Source: Pseudomonas tritici
GTDB lineage: Bacteria; Pseudomonadota; Gammaproteobacteria; Pseudomonadales; Pseudomonadaceae
NCBI RefSeq assembly: GCF_014268275.3
Contig: NZ_CP077084.1
Coordinates: forward strand, 1,364,001-1,428,000
Length of the DNA: 64,000 nucleotides
Direction: 5' to 3'
The notes beneath the pieces were generated by a model. The model saw nothing but the letters and a program-made list of their open reading frames with translations, was not told where the DNA came from and made no database searches. Position numbers and translations under genes: made by a program. Every line of letters starts with the position of its first letter. The stretch's first letter is position 1. This document shows, piece after piece, positions 1 to 8,956 of the stretch.

Positions 1-245
1 ATATTGACGCCACTCTGCAGGGCACCGTGGAAATCCGCAACGCCTTGCTCGACACGGTCGCAGGTGCGGATTTCGACTTCCTGGGCCCTGCGGTGTCTAC
101 CGAACTGCTGGGCGAGGGCGTGGCGATTGCACTGCGCAATACCGACACAGCGTTGCGTACGGAGCTTAATCGCGCCCTTGAACAACTTATGCACAACGGC
201 GAGTATCAGCGGATTCTTGCGCCTTACCGGCTGGATGCACCGTGA
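1..245 (+). CDS. C-terminal fragment of an amino-acid ABC transporter substrate-binding protein (5' end outside window)
   Basis: The reading frame is open from base 3 and stops with TGA at 243-245, giving the last 80 residues. The tail (LGEGVAIALRNTDTALRTEL, then a conserved-looking GEYQRILAPY) is the end of lobe 1 of periplasmic binding proteins of the lysine/arginine/ornithine or polar amino-acid family (SBP_bac_3). In that family the phrase about full use of the solute (GVAIALR..D..L....N.AL..L..NGEY..I) is typical. The protein would bind an amino acid or opine in the periplasm and deliver it to an ABC permease. The start, signal peptide and ligand-contacting residues lie outside the window, so the substrate cannot be told. 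Confidence 0.75.
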   Translation, partial: IDATLQGTVEIRNALLDTVAGADFDFLGPAVSTELLGEGVAIALRNTDTALRTELNRALEQLMHNGEYQRILAPYRLDAP

Positions 246-337
246 GCGTCCACAGGCCCAGCATGCTGGCGTCGCGCTGGACGGTGCCAGCCAGCGCGTC
301 ACAAATCACGGCGCTTGTGGTGAAAGGACCATCACTA

Positions 338-355
338 TCGCGGGCTTGCCCGCGA
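338..355. terminator. Small perfect hairpin between convergent genes, REP-like
   Basis: TCGCGGGC (338-345), loop TT, GCCCGCGA (348-355) form a perfect 8-bp stem. It sits between the binding-protein stop at 245 and the convergent YkgJ-like stop at 371. It may be a single short REP copy acting as a bidirectional terminator. No T-tract follows on either side, so the terminator role is inferred from position. Confidence 0.45.
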
Positions 356-370
356 TGAGGCCGGAACAGT

Positions 371-1114
371 CTAAGCTGCCCGCAACGAAATAAACGCATA
401 GTTGGCCGGCACCTCAGTCGCAACCCGCGCGCCGGCATCCAGCACCTGTTCGGCGATGTCCAGGCCCGACACATGGAACACCCACTCGCTGGCCACGGGT
501 GGCTGATTCGCTGCGGACTCAAGCGCCTGGCCAAATGCGCCCATGTCCGGCAGGTAAGCGGTAAACCCATCCCCCTTGAGCGCCGTGGTCCGTATGCCCA
601 GCAAGGCGCACACCGTTTCCTTGGTCTGCACGTCATCGCGATCGGCCTGACGTGAACGGCGGATCAACTCAGCCAGCTCCAGGTCCATCAACTCACCGCC
701 TACGATCAGCGCAGGGCCCTGTTCCCAGGATTCCGGTGGGCAGTCCTTGGCGGCAGGGTTCAGCGGGATGTGCGGGTTGATCTCCATCGGGTAGATGCGG
801 CACACCAATGGCCGGCGTTCGTAGATGCGGCACAGGTTGTCTTCGTCAAGATTCCGGCAGCGTCCGGCGTTGTAGGCAGCAAAGGTGATCGCCACAAACG
901 CCTCGGTGTTGCCGCTGGGTACCACCACCGAACGGCGCTCGGCATGTTCGCGTTGCTGCTGGGGCAGGCCCAGGCCATTACCCAGGAACCCTTCCACCAG
1001 GACGATGACGTTACCGCCGTCCGCCGCCCACAGGCGGGCCTCGTCGAGTGTCAGGGGGACGTGATGGTCGGTGCAGCATTTACCGCAACCGACGCAGGAA
1101 AAGTGGGTGTTCAT
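371..1114 (-). CDS. YkgJ-family cysteine cluster protein
   Basis: The 247-residue protein opens with a cysteine cluster near residues 8-15 (CVGCGKCC) followed by TDHHVPLTLDEARLW. It has a second group around residues 85-105 (CRNLDEDNLCRIYERRPLVC, then RIYP) and another Cys near residue 125. This pattern of about eight cysteines with the ..RP.VCR.YP.. phrase is the YkgJ/UPF0153 zinc- or iron-chelating family. Its members are predicted to hold a Zn or Fe-S site, and their biological role is poorly known. No signal peptide or membrane segment is seen, so it is probably cytosolic. It is transcribed alone toward the preceding gene. Confidence 0.8.
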   Translation of the reverse strand: MNTHFSCVGCGKCCTDHHVPLTLDEARLWAADGGNVIVLVEGFLGNGLGLPQQQREHAERRSVVVPSGNTEAFVAITFAAYNAGRCRNLDEDNLCRIYERRPLVCRIYPMEINPHIPLNPAAKDCPPESWEQGPALIVGGELMDLELAELIRRSRQADRDDVQTKETVCALLGIRTTALKGDGFTAYLPDMGAFGQALESAANQPPVASEWVFHVSGLDIAEQVLDAGARVATEVPANYAFISLRAA

Positions 1115-1222
1115 GGCAGATCTGTCACCAGGCTAGGTCAGAGGGCACGCAGGAACGGTGACGGGTTTTTACCTCTGTTCACCGTTCAGGCACTCTGGAA
1201 GCAAGTTATGCGCCAGCGAGTG

Positions 1223-1705
1223 TCAGTCGTCTGCGACCACATCCCGTAGGACAAATACCATGCCTGCGCTTTCATACAGTTGCCGGGCACGCAGGTTGCT
1301 CTCCAGCACCTTGAGGTCCACGTAGGGTTCGCCGCGCTGCTTGAATACCTGGAAGCTGTGCAGCAACAACGCACGGCCCACTCCCTGGCCCTGGGCGCAA
1401 GGGTGTACGCACAGGTTCTTGATAAAGGCGCTGGTCCAGCACTGCGCCACGCCGAGAATGCCCTCGCCGCTGCTGGCCACCAGGCACAGCGTGGGGTCGA
1501 ACTCGGCATCGCTAGTGAATTGGCGCTGCCAGGTTTCCAGGTTGGGAACGCGGCCGCCGCCCTGGTCCTGGGTCATGCGCAACACCGCGTGAATCGCCGG
1601 GGCGAGGTCTGCGCGGTAATGATCCAACTGTGTATTGGCCGGCCACTGCGGTGCGGGCAGGCTGCCCCTCAGGTCGCGGCGCAGTAGTTGGAAATACTCG
1701 GTCAC
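1223..1705 (-). CDS. GNAT-family N-acetyltransferase
   Basis: The 160-residue protein carries a GNAT acetyl-CoA-binding core: IKNLCVHPCAQGQGVGRALL holds the R/Q-x-x-G-x-G/A pyrophosphate loop (QGQGVG). The following LKVLESNLRARQLYESAGMVF is the usual N..A..LYE..GF tail. The substrate cannot be predicted. I place the start at GTG 1705, which overlaps the TGA of the cheV-like gene (GTGA), so the two are translationally coupled. An in-frame upstream start at 1747 would overlap cheV by 46 bases and has no better ribosome binding site. It is probably the second gene of a two-gene unit with cheV. Confidence 0.8.
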   Translation of the reverse strand: MTEYFQLLRRDLRGSLPAPQWPANTQLDHYRADLAPAIHAVLRMTQDQGGGRVPNLETWQRQFTSDAEFDPTLCLVASSGEGILGVAQCWTSAFIKNLCVHPCAQGQGVGRALLLHSFQVFKQRGEPYVDLKVLESNLRARQLYESAGMVFVLRDVVADD

Positions 1706-2604
1706 AGACTCTGTTGCGCCACGGTTTTGGCGGCCACTACCAGGCACTTGGTCAGCTCGGGCGAGGAAAACTTGGTCAGCACCGAGTTGGCCCCGGCCAG
1801 ACGGGCTTTTTCGCTGTTCATCGCGCTGTCCAGGGAGGTGTGCAGCAACACATACAGGTGCTGGAAGTCCGGGGTTTCACGCAGGGTGCGGGTGAGGGCG
1901 TAACCGTCCATTTCGGACATCTCGATGTCCGACACCACCACATTGATCTGCTCGGCCGTGCCTTGCAGCTCCAGCAGCACATCGATGGCTTCCTTGGCAC
2001 TGCGCGCAGTGTGGCAGGTGAGGCCGAGGTTGCGCAGGGTGTGCACCGATTGCTGCAGGGCGACCTGGCTGTCATCGACCACCAGGATCCGCGCATGGCC
2101 GAGTACTTCAGCTTCTTCCATGGTCAGGTCGGTAGGCGCCACTTCGATCGGAGCCGGCGCGATACCGTGGATGACTTTTTCGATATCCAGCACCTGCACC
2201 AGGCCGCCTTCCACCTGGGTGACTCCAGTGATGAACGCGCGGTTACCGCCGGAGCCATAGGGCGGCGGGCGGATGTCGGTGGTCAGGCAATGCACGATCT
2301 TGCTCACCGCCTGCACATGCAGACCCTGCTTGGAACGGCTCACATCAGTGACGATCAGGCAGCCGCCGTTGGGGTCTTCAAGGGGCATTTCGCCCAGGGC
2401 ACGGCTCAGGTCGATCACTGCCAGCGAGGCACCGCGCAGGGTGGCGATGCCTTTGACGTGCGGGTGAGACTCCGGCAGCTTGGTCAGCGGCGGGCACGGA
2501 ATGATTTCGCTGACTTTCAGCAGGTTGATGGCCATCAGCTTGCCGCTGCGCAAGGTAAAGAGCAGAAGCGAAAGTGAGTCTGCGCGGGCTTTGGTGGTGG
2601 ACAT
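1702..2604 (-). CDS. cheV: CheV-type chemotaxis coupling/response-regulator protein
   Basis: The 300-residue protein has an N-terminal CheW-like domain (about 12-155: LLLFTLRSGKLMAINLLKVSEI, VKGIATLRGASLAVIDLSRAL) and a C-terminal receiver domain (about 170-295). The receiver has the acidic pair in ILVVDDS, the phospho-acceptor Asp in VVVSDIEM, the Thr/Ser of LHTSLD and the conserved Lys in VLTKF. CheV proteins couple chemoreceptors to CheA and are tuned by phosphorylation of the receiver. The start ATG 2604 has AAGG six bases upstream. Pseudomonads usually carry several cheV copies away from the main che cluster, and this one is likewise isolated. Confidence 0.88.
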   Translation of the reverse strand: MSTTKARADSLSLLLFTLRSGKLMAINLLKVSEIIPCPPLTKLPESHPHVKGIATLRGASLAVIDLSRALGEMPLEDPNGGCLIVTDVSRSKQGLHVQAVSKIVHCLTTDIRPPPYGSGGNRAFITGVTQVEGGLVQVLDIEKVIHGIAPAPIEVAPTDLTMEEAEVLGHARILVVDDSQVALQQSVHTLRNLGLTCHTARSAKEAIDVLLELQGTAEQINVVVSDIEMSEMDGYALTRTLRETPDFQHLYVLLHTSLDSAMNSEKARLAGANSVLTKFSSPELTKCLVVAAKTVAQQSL

Positions 2605-2717
2605 AAAAACCTTCTGTGGATCAGGGAGGACGATCTATGGAAGGTTATCGACTTGGGGGAGCCAGGCTTTAACCGTATTTTGTGTGGTACATGCCCCGCT
2701 CCCACAGGGCATTTGTG

Positions 2718-3692
2718 TCAACCCTTCCAGACTTGCGGGTTCACCAGGTCCTGCGGACGTTGGCCCAGCAGGGCGCTGCGCAAATTGTCCAGGGCGCGGT
2801 TGGCCATGGCTTCACGGGTTTCATGGGTGGCCGAGCCAATATGCGGCAGGGTCACGGCATTGCTCAGCTGGAACAGCGGCGACTCGGCCAACGGCTCTTG
2901 CTCATACACATCCAGCCCGGCGCCACGGATGCGCTGGGTTTGCAGCGCTTCGATCAGCGCCGGCTCGTCGACCACCGGGCCTCGGGAGATATTGATCAGG
3001 ATCGCGCTGGACTTCATCAACCCCAGCTCGCGGGTGCTGATCAGGTGGCGGGTCTTGTCGCTCAACGGCACCACCAGGCAGACGAAGTCCGCCTCGGCCA
3101 GCAGTTCATCCAGGCTGCGAAATTGTGCGCCCAGTTCCTGCTCCAGCGCCGGCTTGCGGCTGTTGCCGCTGTACAGGACCGGCATGTTGAAACCCAAGCG
3201 CCCACGCCGTGCCACGGCCGCGCCGATATTGCCCATGCCGACGATGCCCAGCGTCTTGCCATGCACATCGCAACCGAACAACGGCGCGCCCACGCTGGCT
3301 TTCCACTGGCCGGCTTTGGTCCAGGCGTCCAACTCGGCCACGCGGCGGGCGCTGCTCATCAGCAGGGCGAAGGCCAGGTCGGCGGTGCTTTCGGTGAGGA
3401 CGTCGGGGGTATTGGTGAGCATGATCCCGCGCTCGTTGAAGTACGGCACGTCATAGTTGTCGTAGCCCACCGACACGCTGGACACCACTTCCAGGTTGCC
3501 CGCACCTTCCAACTGCTCGCGGCCCAGCTTGCGACCCACGCCGATCAGGCCGTGGGCGTGGGGCAGGGCTTCATTGAATTGAGCGTTGATATCGCCCAGC
3601 TTGGGGTTGGGCGCAATCACCTCGAAATCCTGTTGCAGGCGTTCGATCATTTCCGGGGTGACACGGCTGAAGGCGAGGACAGTCTTTTTCAT
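2718..3692 (-). CDS. 2-hydroxyacid dehydrogenase (glyoxylate/hydroxypyruvate or 2-ketogluconate reductase type)
   Basis: The 324-residue D-isomer-specific dehydrogenase has a Rossmann loop GIVGMGNIGAAVARR (about 143-157). The catalytic triad of the family is present as Arg in NISRGPVVDE, Glu in YEQEPL and His in LPHIGSAT. Overall sequence resembles the GhrB/TkrA group, which reduces glyoxylate, hydroxypyruvate or 2-keto-D-gluconate with NAD(P)H in the cytosol. I choose ATG 3692 (MKKTVLAF), which has a GAG-containing site about nine bases upstream; ATG 3707 adds five residues. It stands alone with no sugar-acid genes beside it, so the physiological substrate stays open. Confidence 0.85.
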   Translation of the reverse strand: MKKTVLAFSRVTPEMIERLQQDFEVIAPNPKLGDINAQFNEALPHAHGLIGVGRKLGREQLEGAGNLEVVSSVSVGYDNYDVPYFNERGIMLTNTPDVLTESTADLAFALLMSSARRVAELDAWTKAGQWKASVGAPLFGCDVHGKTLGIVGMGNIGAAVARRGRLGFNMPVLYSGNSRKPALEQELGAQFRSLDELLAEADFVCLVVPLSDKTRHLISTRELGLMKSSAILINISRGPVVDEPALIEALQTQRIRGAGLDVYEQEPLAESPLFQLSNAVTLPHIGSATHETREAMANRALDNLRSALLGQRPQDLVNPQVWKG

Positions 3693-3771
3693 TGCAGGCG
3701 GGCTCATCGACTACGGAAGAATGCCAAGCACGCTAACATTATTGAGTATTGTTGTGCGAATTGAGGGGGCT

Positions 3772-3903
3772 GTAGTGAGCGGGCTTGCCCCGCGCTGGGT
3801 GGCGAAGCCGCCCTAAAACCTAACACCTCGTTCTAACTGGAGAAATTTGGTGCTTGGGTTGGGGCGGCTTCGCCACCCAGCGCGGGGCAAGCCCGCTCAC
3901 TAC
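3772..3903. repeat. REPIN-like element with perfect 42-bp inverted repeats
   Basis: Bases 3772-3813 and 3862-3903 are exact reverse complements over 42 bases, separated by 48 bases. The arms contain GGGCTTGCCCCGCGC and GGTGGCGAAGCCGCC blocks. The element ends three bases before the stop codon of the LysR gene at 3906. It can form a long cruciform or RNA hairpin and probably ends transcription of the LysR gene. Its sequence differs from the GTGGGAGCGGGCTTGCTCGC class found elsewhere in this window. Confidence 0.85.
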
Positions 3904-3905
3904 AA

Positions 3906-4874
3906 TCAGTTCGCCATTCGCGCGCCGCTCAGGCTGCCACTCAACTCATACGTCACCAACTCCGCCTGGTGCGCTGCCAGAATTTCCGGCAGCGAGCCGC
4001 GCAGGTATTCCACCCAGGTTTTGATCTTCGCATCGAGGTATTGGCGCGACGGGTAGATGGCGTACAGGTTCAACTCCTGGGAGCGGTAATTGGGCATCAC
4101 CCGCACCAGGGTGCCGTTGCGCAAGCCCTCGATGGCCGCATACACCGGCAGTAAGCCGATGCCCATGCCGCTGGTGATCGCGGTTTTCATCGCATCGGCC
4201 GAGTTCACCAGGAACGGCGAGGTGTTGATCGCCACGCTTTCCTGGCCTTCGGGGCCGTTGAAGGTCCACTTGTCCAGCTGGATCACCGGGCTGACCAGGC
4301 GCAGGCAGGCATGGTTGAGCAGGTCATGGGGGCGATGCGCGCAGCCCTTGGCCTTGACGTAATCCGGCGAGGCGCAGGCGATGCTGTAGGTGATGCCCAG
4401 GCGCTGCGACACGAAACCCGAGTCCGGCAGCTCGCTGGCGAGCACGATCGACACGTCATAGCCCTCGTCGAGCAAGTCCGGCACGCGGTTGGCCAGGGTC
4501 AGGTCGAAGGTCACGTCCGGGTGGGTACGGCGGTAGCGGGCGATGGCGTCAATCACGAAATGCTGGCCGATGCCAGTCATGGTGTGCACTTTCAGCTGCC
4601 CGGAAGGGCGCGCGTGGGCGTCGCTGGCTTCGGCCTCGGCTTCTTCGACGTAGGCCAGGATCTGCTCGCAGCGCAGCAAATAACGCTTTCCGGCTTCGGT
4701 CAGCGCAATGCGGCGGGTGGTGCGGTTGAGCAAGCGGGTTTGCAGATGGGCCTCAAGGTTGGAGACCGCGCGCGACACGTTGGCCGTGGTGGTATCCAGG
4801 TGCACGGCGGCGGCGGTGAAGCTGCCGGCTTCGGCCACGCAACTGAAGGCGCGCATGTTTTGCAAAGTGTCCAT
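3906..4874 (-). CDS. LysR-family regulator, divergent to efflux operon
   Basis: The 322-residue protein starts MDTLQNMRAFSCVAEAGSFTAAA, a typical LysR winged helix-turn-helix (about 1-60: TTANVSRAVSNLEAHLQTRLLNRTTRRIALTEAGKRYL), followed by a periplasmic-binding-like effector domain (about 90-300). It is transcribed away from the efflux operon beginning at 5057. The roughly 180-base shared upstream region is the usual arrangement for a LysR activator of its divergent neighbour, as with AaeR and aaeXAB in E. coli. The effector is unknown; aromatic acids are a reasonable guess from that parallel only. Confidence 0.88.
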   Translation of the reverse strand: MDTLQNMRAFSCVAEAGSFTAAAVHLDTTTANVSRAVSNLEAHLQTRLLNRTTRRIALTEAGKRYLLRCEQILAYVEEAEAEASDAHARPSGQLKVHTMTGIGQHFVIDAIARYRRTHPDVTFDLTLANRVPDLLDEGYDVSIVLASELPDSGFVSQRLGITYSIACASPDYVKAKGCAHRPHDLLNHACLRLVSPVIQLDKWTFNGPEGQESVAINTSPFLVNSADAMKTAITSGMGIGLLPVYAAIEGLRNGTLVRVMPNYRSQELNLYAIYPSRQYLDAKIKTWVEYLRGSLPEILAAHQAELVTYELSGSLSGARMAN

Positions 4875-5056
4875 GGAGAGTTCTCAGGGGAGATGCCAAA
4901 TTGTGACAGAAAGTTACGCCGTCCAGTGATCCCTACCAACGGATTATCGCTTGAACGGTAACAAAGATTCACAGGAATGCCAGCTTATCGTCCTCCATGC
5001 CGCCGCCTAGAATTGCGCCACCTCTCCCCGCACCCCCACCTCAGGAATTCGCAGCA

Positions 5057-6568
5057 GTGCCGCGTCGCATCAACAGAGAGTTGAAGGCTCTCAGTGTTTG
5101 GGCTTTATCGTTAGCAATCAGCGGCTGCATCGGAACCGGAGGAATCGCCCCCCAAGGCCAGTCCCTCAACGCCAACAACCTGGCCACCGACGAAGCGATC
5201 CAGAGTGCCGCCAAGGACGCTCATTGGCCCACCGCGCAATGGTGGCGGGCCTACGGCGACCCTCAACTCAACCGCTGGGTCGACCTCGCCACTCAAAACA
5301 ACCCGAGCATGGCCATGGCCGCCGCACGCGTACGTGAAGCACGGGCGATGGCCGGCATTGCCGAGTCAGCCGAGTCGTTGCAGGTCAACAGTGACACCAC
5401 CCTCAAGCGCCACAACTGGCCGAAGGATCAGTTCTACGGTCCCGGTGAATTGAGTGGCGCCAACACCTGGGACAACAATTCGTCCCTCGGCCTGAGCTAT
5501 GCCCTCGATCTCTGGGGCCGCGAAAGCAATGCCTCCGAGCGTGCCGTCGACCTGGCGCATATGAGCGCCGCCGAAGCGCGCCAGGCCCAGCTCGAATTGC
5601 AGAACAACGTGGTGCGCGTTTATATCCAGCTGTCCTTGCATTACGCCAATCGCGATATCGTCGCGGCCACCCTGGCGCAACAGCAGCAGATTCTCGACCT
5701 GGCCAACAAACGCCTGAACGCCGGGATCGGCACGCACTTCGACGTCAGCCAGGCTGAAACCCCGCTGCCGGAAACCCACCGCCAACTTGACGCCCTGGAC
5801 GAAGAAATTGCCCTGAGCCGTAACCAGCTGGCGGCGTTGGCGGGCAAAGGCCCGGGGGAGGGCGCGCGATTGCAACGCCCGACACTGTCTCTGGCCGCAC
5901 CGCTGACATTACCCTCAAGCCTGCCCGCGCAATTGCTCGGTCAACGCCCGGATGTGGTCGCCAGCCGCTGGCAAGTTGCCGCCCAGGCGCGTGGCATCGA
6001 TGTGGCCCACGCCGGCTTTTATCCCAACGTGGACCTGGTCGGCAGCCTCGGCTACGTGGCCAACGGCGGCGGCATGCTGGCGTTCCTGGCGGGCAAGAAA
6101 TTCAACTACAACGTTGGCCCGGCGATCACCTTGCCGATCTTCGACGGCGGTCGCTTGCGTGCGCAACTGGGTGAGGCCAGTGCCGGATATGACATCGCGG
6201 TGGCGCGCTATAACCAAACCCTAGTGAATGCGCTCAAAGGCATCAGCGATCAATTGATCCGCCGTGAATCGATGGATAAGCAATCCTCTTTCGCCGCGCA
6301 ATCGGTGGCCTCGGCGCAAAAGACCTACGACATCGCGATGATCGCCTACCAGCGCGGCCTCACCGACTACCTCAATGTGCTCAACGCCCAGACCTTGCTG
6401 TTCCGCCAGCAGCAGATCGAGCAACACGTACAGGCCGCACGCCTGACCACCCACGCCGAACTGGTGACCGCTCTTGGCGGCGGCATCAAAGCCGGCGACG
6501 ACGTACCGCCAGATACCAAGATCCTCCCGAGCAAGACCCCGGCGGCGCTCGCCGTGTTTGATCACTGA
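5057..6568 (+). CDS. Outer-membrane efflux lipoprotein, NodT/OprM family
   Basis: The 503-residue TolC-like protein has a lipoprotein signal (LKALSVWALSLAISGC, lipobox ISGC), which anchors it to the outer membrane. The two repeated coiled-coil/beta halves of the RND-type outer-membrane factor family follow (for example WWRAYGDPQLNRWVDLA, and later QRPDVVASRWQVAAQARGIDVAHAGFYPNVDL). I choose GTG 5057, which has AGGA nine bases upstream and gives a normal-length signal peptide; the in-frame extension to 4997 is proline-rich and unlike the family. It heads a four-gene operon and would form the exit duct for the AaeA/AaeB-like pump. Confidence 0.87.
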   Translation: MPRRINRELKALSVWALSLAISGCIGTGGIAPQGQSLNANNLATDEAIQSAAKDAHWPTAQWWRAYGDPQLNRWVDLATQNNPSMAMAAARVREARAMAGIAESAESLQVNSDTTLKRHNWPKDQFYGPGELSGANTWDNNSSLGLSYALDLWGRESNASERAVDLAHMSAAEARQAQLELQNNVVRVYIQLSLHYANRDIVAATLAQQQQILDLANKRLNAGIGTHFDVSQAETPLPETHRQLDALDEEIALSRNQLAALAGKGPGEGARLQRPTLSLAAPLTLPSSLPAQLLGQRPDVVASRWQVAAQARGIDVAHAGFYPNVDLVGSLGYVANGGGMLAFLAGKKFNYNVGPAITLPIFDGGRLRAQLGEASAGYDIAVARYNQTLVNALKGISDQLIRRESMDKQSSFAAQSVASAQKTYDIAMIAYQRGLTDYLNVLNAQTLLFRQQQIEQHVQAARLTTHAELVTALGGGIKAGDDVPPDTKILPSKTPAALAVFDH

Positions 6569-6578
6569 GTAGGATGTG

Positions 6579-8756
6579 ATGACCCCCTTGCCTGCACCGC
6601 TGCGCTGGCTGCATTCCCTTGAGTGGCGCCGTGGTTTTTTCGACTGGGCACGCAGCGACGGCGTGACCTGGGTGTATATCTTCAAGGTGCTGATCGCCGC
6701 GTTCCTCACGCTGTGGTTGGCCATGCGCCTGGAGCTGCCGCAACCGCGCACGGCAATGATCACCGTGTTTATCGTGATGCAACCGCAGAGCGGCCAGGTG
6801 TTTGCCAAGAGTTTCTACCGCTTCCTTGGCACCCTGACGGGGTCGGCGGTGATGGTGTTGTTGATTGCCCTGTTTGCGCAGAATACCGAACTGTTCCTCG
6901 GCGCGTTGGCGATCTGGGTCGGCGTCTGCACCGCCGGTGCGACGCGCAACCGTAACTTTCGCGCCTACGGGTTTGTACTGGCCGGCTACACGGCGGCGAT
7001 GGTCGGCTTGCCGGCCCTGGCCCACCCGGACGGCGCCTTTATGGCGGCGGTGTGGCGCGTGCTGGAAATCTCCCTGGGGATATTGTGTTCCACGCTGGTC
7101 AGCGCGGCGATCCTGCCGCAAACCAGCAGCGCCGCCATGCGCAACGCCTTGTACCAACGTTTTGGCGTGTTCGCGCTGTTTGTCACCGACGGCCTGCGCG
7201 GGCGCAGTAAACGGGACGGTTTCGAGGCCAGCAACGTCCGGTTTATCGCCGAAGCGATCGGCCTGGAAGGGCTGCGCAGCCTCACCGTGTTTGAAGACCC
7301 GCACATGCGCCGGCGCAACGGTCGGCTGAGCCGCCTCAACAGCGAATTCATGAGCATCACCACGCGGTTCAACGCCTTGCACCAGTTGCTTGAACGCCTG
7401 CGAACCGATGACGCCGATCATGTGGTCGCCGCCATCAAACCCGGCCTGCAGGACCTTGCCGAAGTGCTCGATGGCTTCTCCGGTCGCGCGCTCACCAGCC
7501 CTGACGCAGCGCGCCTGGTGGCTCATCTGAGCGCCTACAAGGACGGCCTGCCGGCCAAGGTCCGCAGCCTGCGCGCGACCTTCCAGGAACAGAGCCCCAG
7601 CGAAGCCGAACAGCTGGATTTCCATACCGCCTACGAGCTGCTTTACCGCTTTGTCGATGACCTGCACAACTACGCGCAAACCCACGCCTCCCTCGCGGAT
7701 CACAGCCATGCGCGCGAGCAGTGGGACGAAACCTTCATACCGAAAACCAACTGGCTGGCCTGCGCCGCCTCAGGGATTCGTGCGTCATTCATCTTGATCG
7801 TGCTCGGCAGCTATTGGGTTGCCACCGCCTGGCCCAGCGGCGCCACCATGACCCTGATCGCCGCCGCCACCGTCGGCTTGTCCGCCGCCACACCGAACCC
7901 CAAGCGCATGGCATTCCAGATGGCGTGCGGCACCTTGATCGGCGCGCTGGTGGGTTTTGTCGAAATGTTCTTCGTATTTCCCTTGATCGACGGCTTCCCG
8001 CTGCTCTGCGTGATGCTCGCCCCGGTGATCATCTTTGGGGCCTTCCTCGCTTCACGCCCGCAATACGCGGGTGTGGGCGTGGGCCTGCTGATCTTCTTCA
8101 GCACCGGCTCGGTGCCGGACAACCTCACGGTCTACAACCCCTACACCTTTATCAACGACTACATCGCCATGGTCATCGGCATGCTGGTGTGCGCGGCGGC
8201 GGGGGCGATCATCCTGCCGCCCAACAGCCGCTGGCTGTGGCGCCGCCTGGAGCAGGACCTGCGCGAGCAAGTGGTGTACGCGATCAGCGGCAAGCTCAAG
8301 GGCCTGGCCTCGAGTTTCGAAAGCCGCACCCGCGACCTGCTACACCAGGCCTACGGCCTCGCCGTCGGCCAGCCACACGTGCAGCGCGACCTGCTGCGCT
8401 GGATGTTCGTGGTGCTGGAAGTCGGCCACGCGATCATCGAGTTGCGTAAGGAACAGGCGATTTTGCCGGTGCACCCGGCGTACGCCGAATCCCAGCCCTG
8501 GCGCCAGGCGATCCGCGTGATGGGCCGCTCGCTGGTGCGCTTGTTCCTGCAACCCAGCGCGAGCAACCTGGAGCGTGGCCTGATCGCTGTGGACCACGCG
8601 ATCAGCCGCGTGCACGCCACCGACGAACCCTTCGCCCCGCACTTCGATACCTCGGCGCTGCGGCGGGTGAAAAGCTACCTGCATTTTATCCGCACCTCAT
8701 TGCTGGACCCGCAATCGCCGCTCGCTGCCCTCAAAGGATCCCCGAATGCCCCGTGA
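6579..8756 (+). CDS. FUSC-family inner-membrane efflux protein, AaeB-like
   Basis: The 725-residue protein has two clusters of hydrophobic segments (about 40-165 and 385-540) separated and followed by soluble domains. This is the FUSC/aromatic acid exporter layout seen in E. coli AaeB. Recognisable phrases are LEL...TAMITVFIVMQPQSGQVFAKSFYR and, in the second half, WPSGATMTLIAAATVGLSAATPNPKRMAFQM. AaeB-type pumps export hydroxybenzoic and related aromatic acids with an AaeA adaptor. The start ATG 6579 has AGGA just upstream (GTG 6576 is possible). Its end overlaps the next gene by 11 bases. Confidence 0.87.
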   Translation: MTPLPAPLRWLHSLEWRRGFFDWARSDGVTWVYIFKVLIAAFLTLWLAMRLELPQPRTAMITVFIVMQPQSGQVFAKSFYRFLGTLTGSAVMVLLIALFAQNTELFLGALAIWVGVCTAGATRNRNFRAYGFVLAGYTAAMVGLPALAHPDGAFMAAVWRVLEISLGILCSTLVSAAILPQTSSAAMRNALYQRFGVFALFVTDGLRGRSKRDGFEASNVRFIAEAIGLEGLRSLTVFEDPHMRRRNGRLSRLNSEFMSITTRFNALHQLLERLRTDDADHVVAAIKPGLQDLAEVLDGFSGRALTSPDAARLVAHLSAYKDGLPAKVRSLRATFQEQSPSEAEQLDFHTAYELLYRFVDDLHNYAQTHASLADHSHAREQWDETFIPKTNWLACAASGIRASFILIVLGSYWVATAWPSGATMTLIAAATVGLSAATPNPKRMAFQMACGTLIGALVGFVEMFFVFPLIDGFPLLCVMLAPVIIFGAFLASRPQYAGVGVGLLIFFSTGSVPDNLTVYNPYTFINDYIAMVIGMLVCAAAGAIILPPNSRWLWRRLEQDLREQVVYAISGKLKGLASSFESRTRDLLHQAYGLAVGQPHVQRDLLRWMFVVLEVGHAIIELRKEQAILPVHPAYAESQPWRQAIRVMGRSLVRLFLQPSASNLERGLIAVDHAISRVHATDEPFAPHFDTSALRRVKSYLHFIRTSLLDPQSPLAALKGSPNAP

Positions 8757-8946
8757 AATCGCCTTCCACGGCGTGTACATGCCGACCATCACCCTGATGT
8801 TCCTCATCGCGGCCGTGCTGGCCTGGGCGCTGGATCGCTTCCTGGCCGGGTTCGACCTGTACCGTTTTTTCTGGCACCCGGCGTTGCTGCGCCTGAGCCT
8901 GTTCGTTTGCCTGTTTGGCGCCCTGGCGCTGACCGTCTACCGTTGA
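8746..8946 (+). CDS. DUF1656 small membrane protein, AaeX-like
   Basis: The 66-residue protein has two hydrophobic segments (about 10-30 and 45-63) and the DUF1656 signature: MPREIAFHGVYMPTITLMFL near the start and FFWHPALLRLSLF near the end. In E. coli the equivalent AaeX is cotranscribed with aaeA and aaeB, and its precise role is unknown. Here it overlaps the AaeB-like gene by 11 bases and precedes the adaptor gene by 10 bases, so translational coupling is likely. Confidence 0.88.
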   Translation: MPREIAFHGVYMPTITLMFLIAAVLAWALDRFLAGFDLYRFFWHPALLRLSLFVCLFGALALTVYR

Positions 8947-8956
8947 GAATGCCCCG

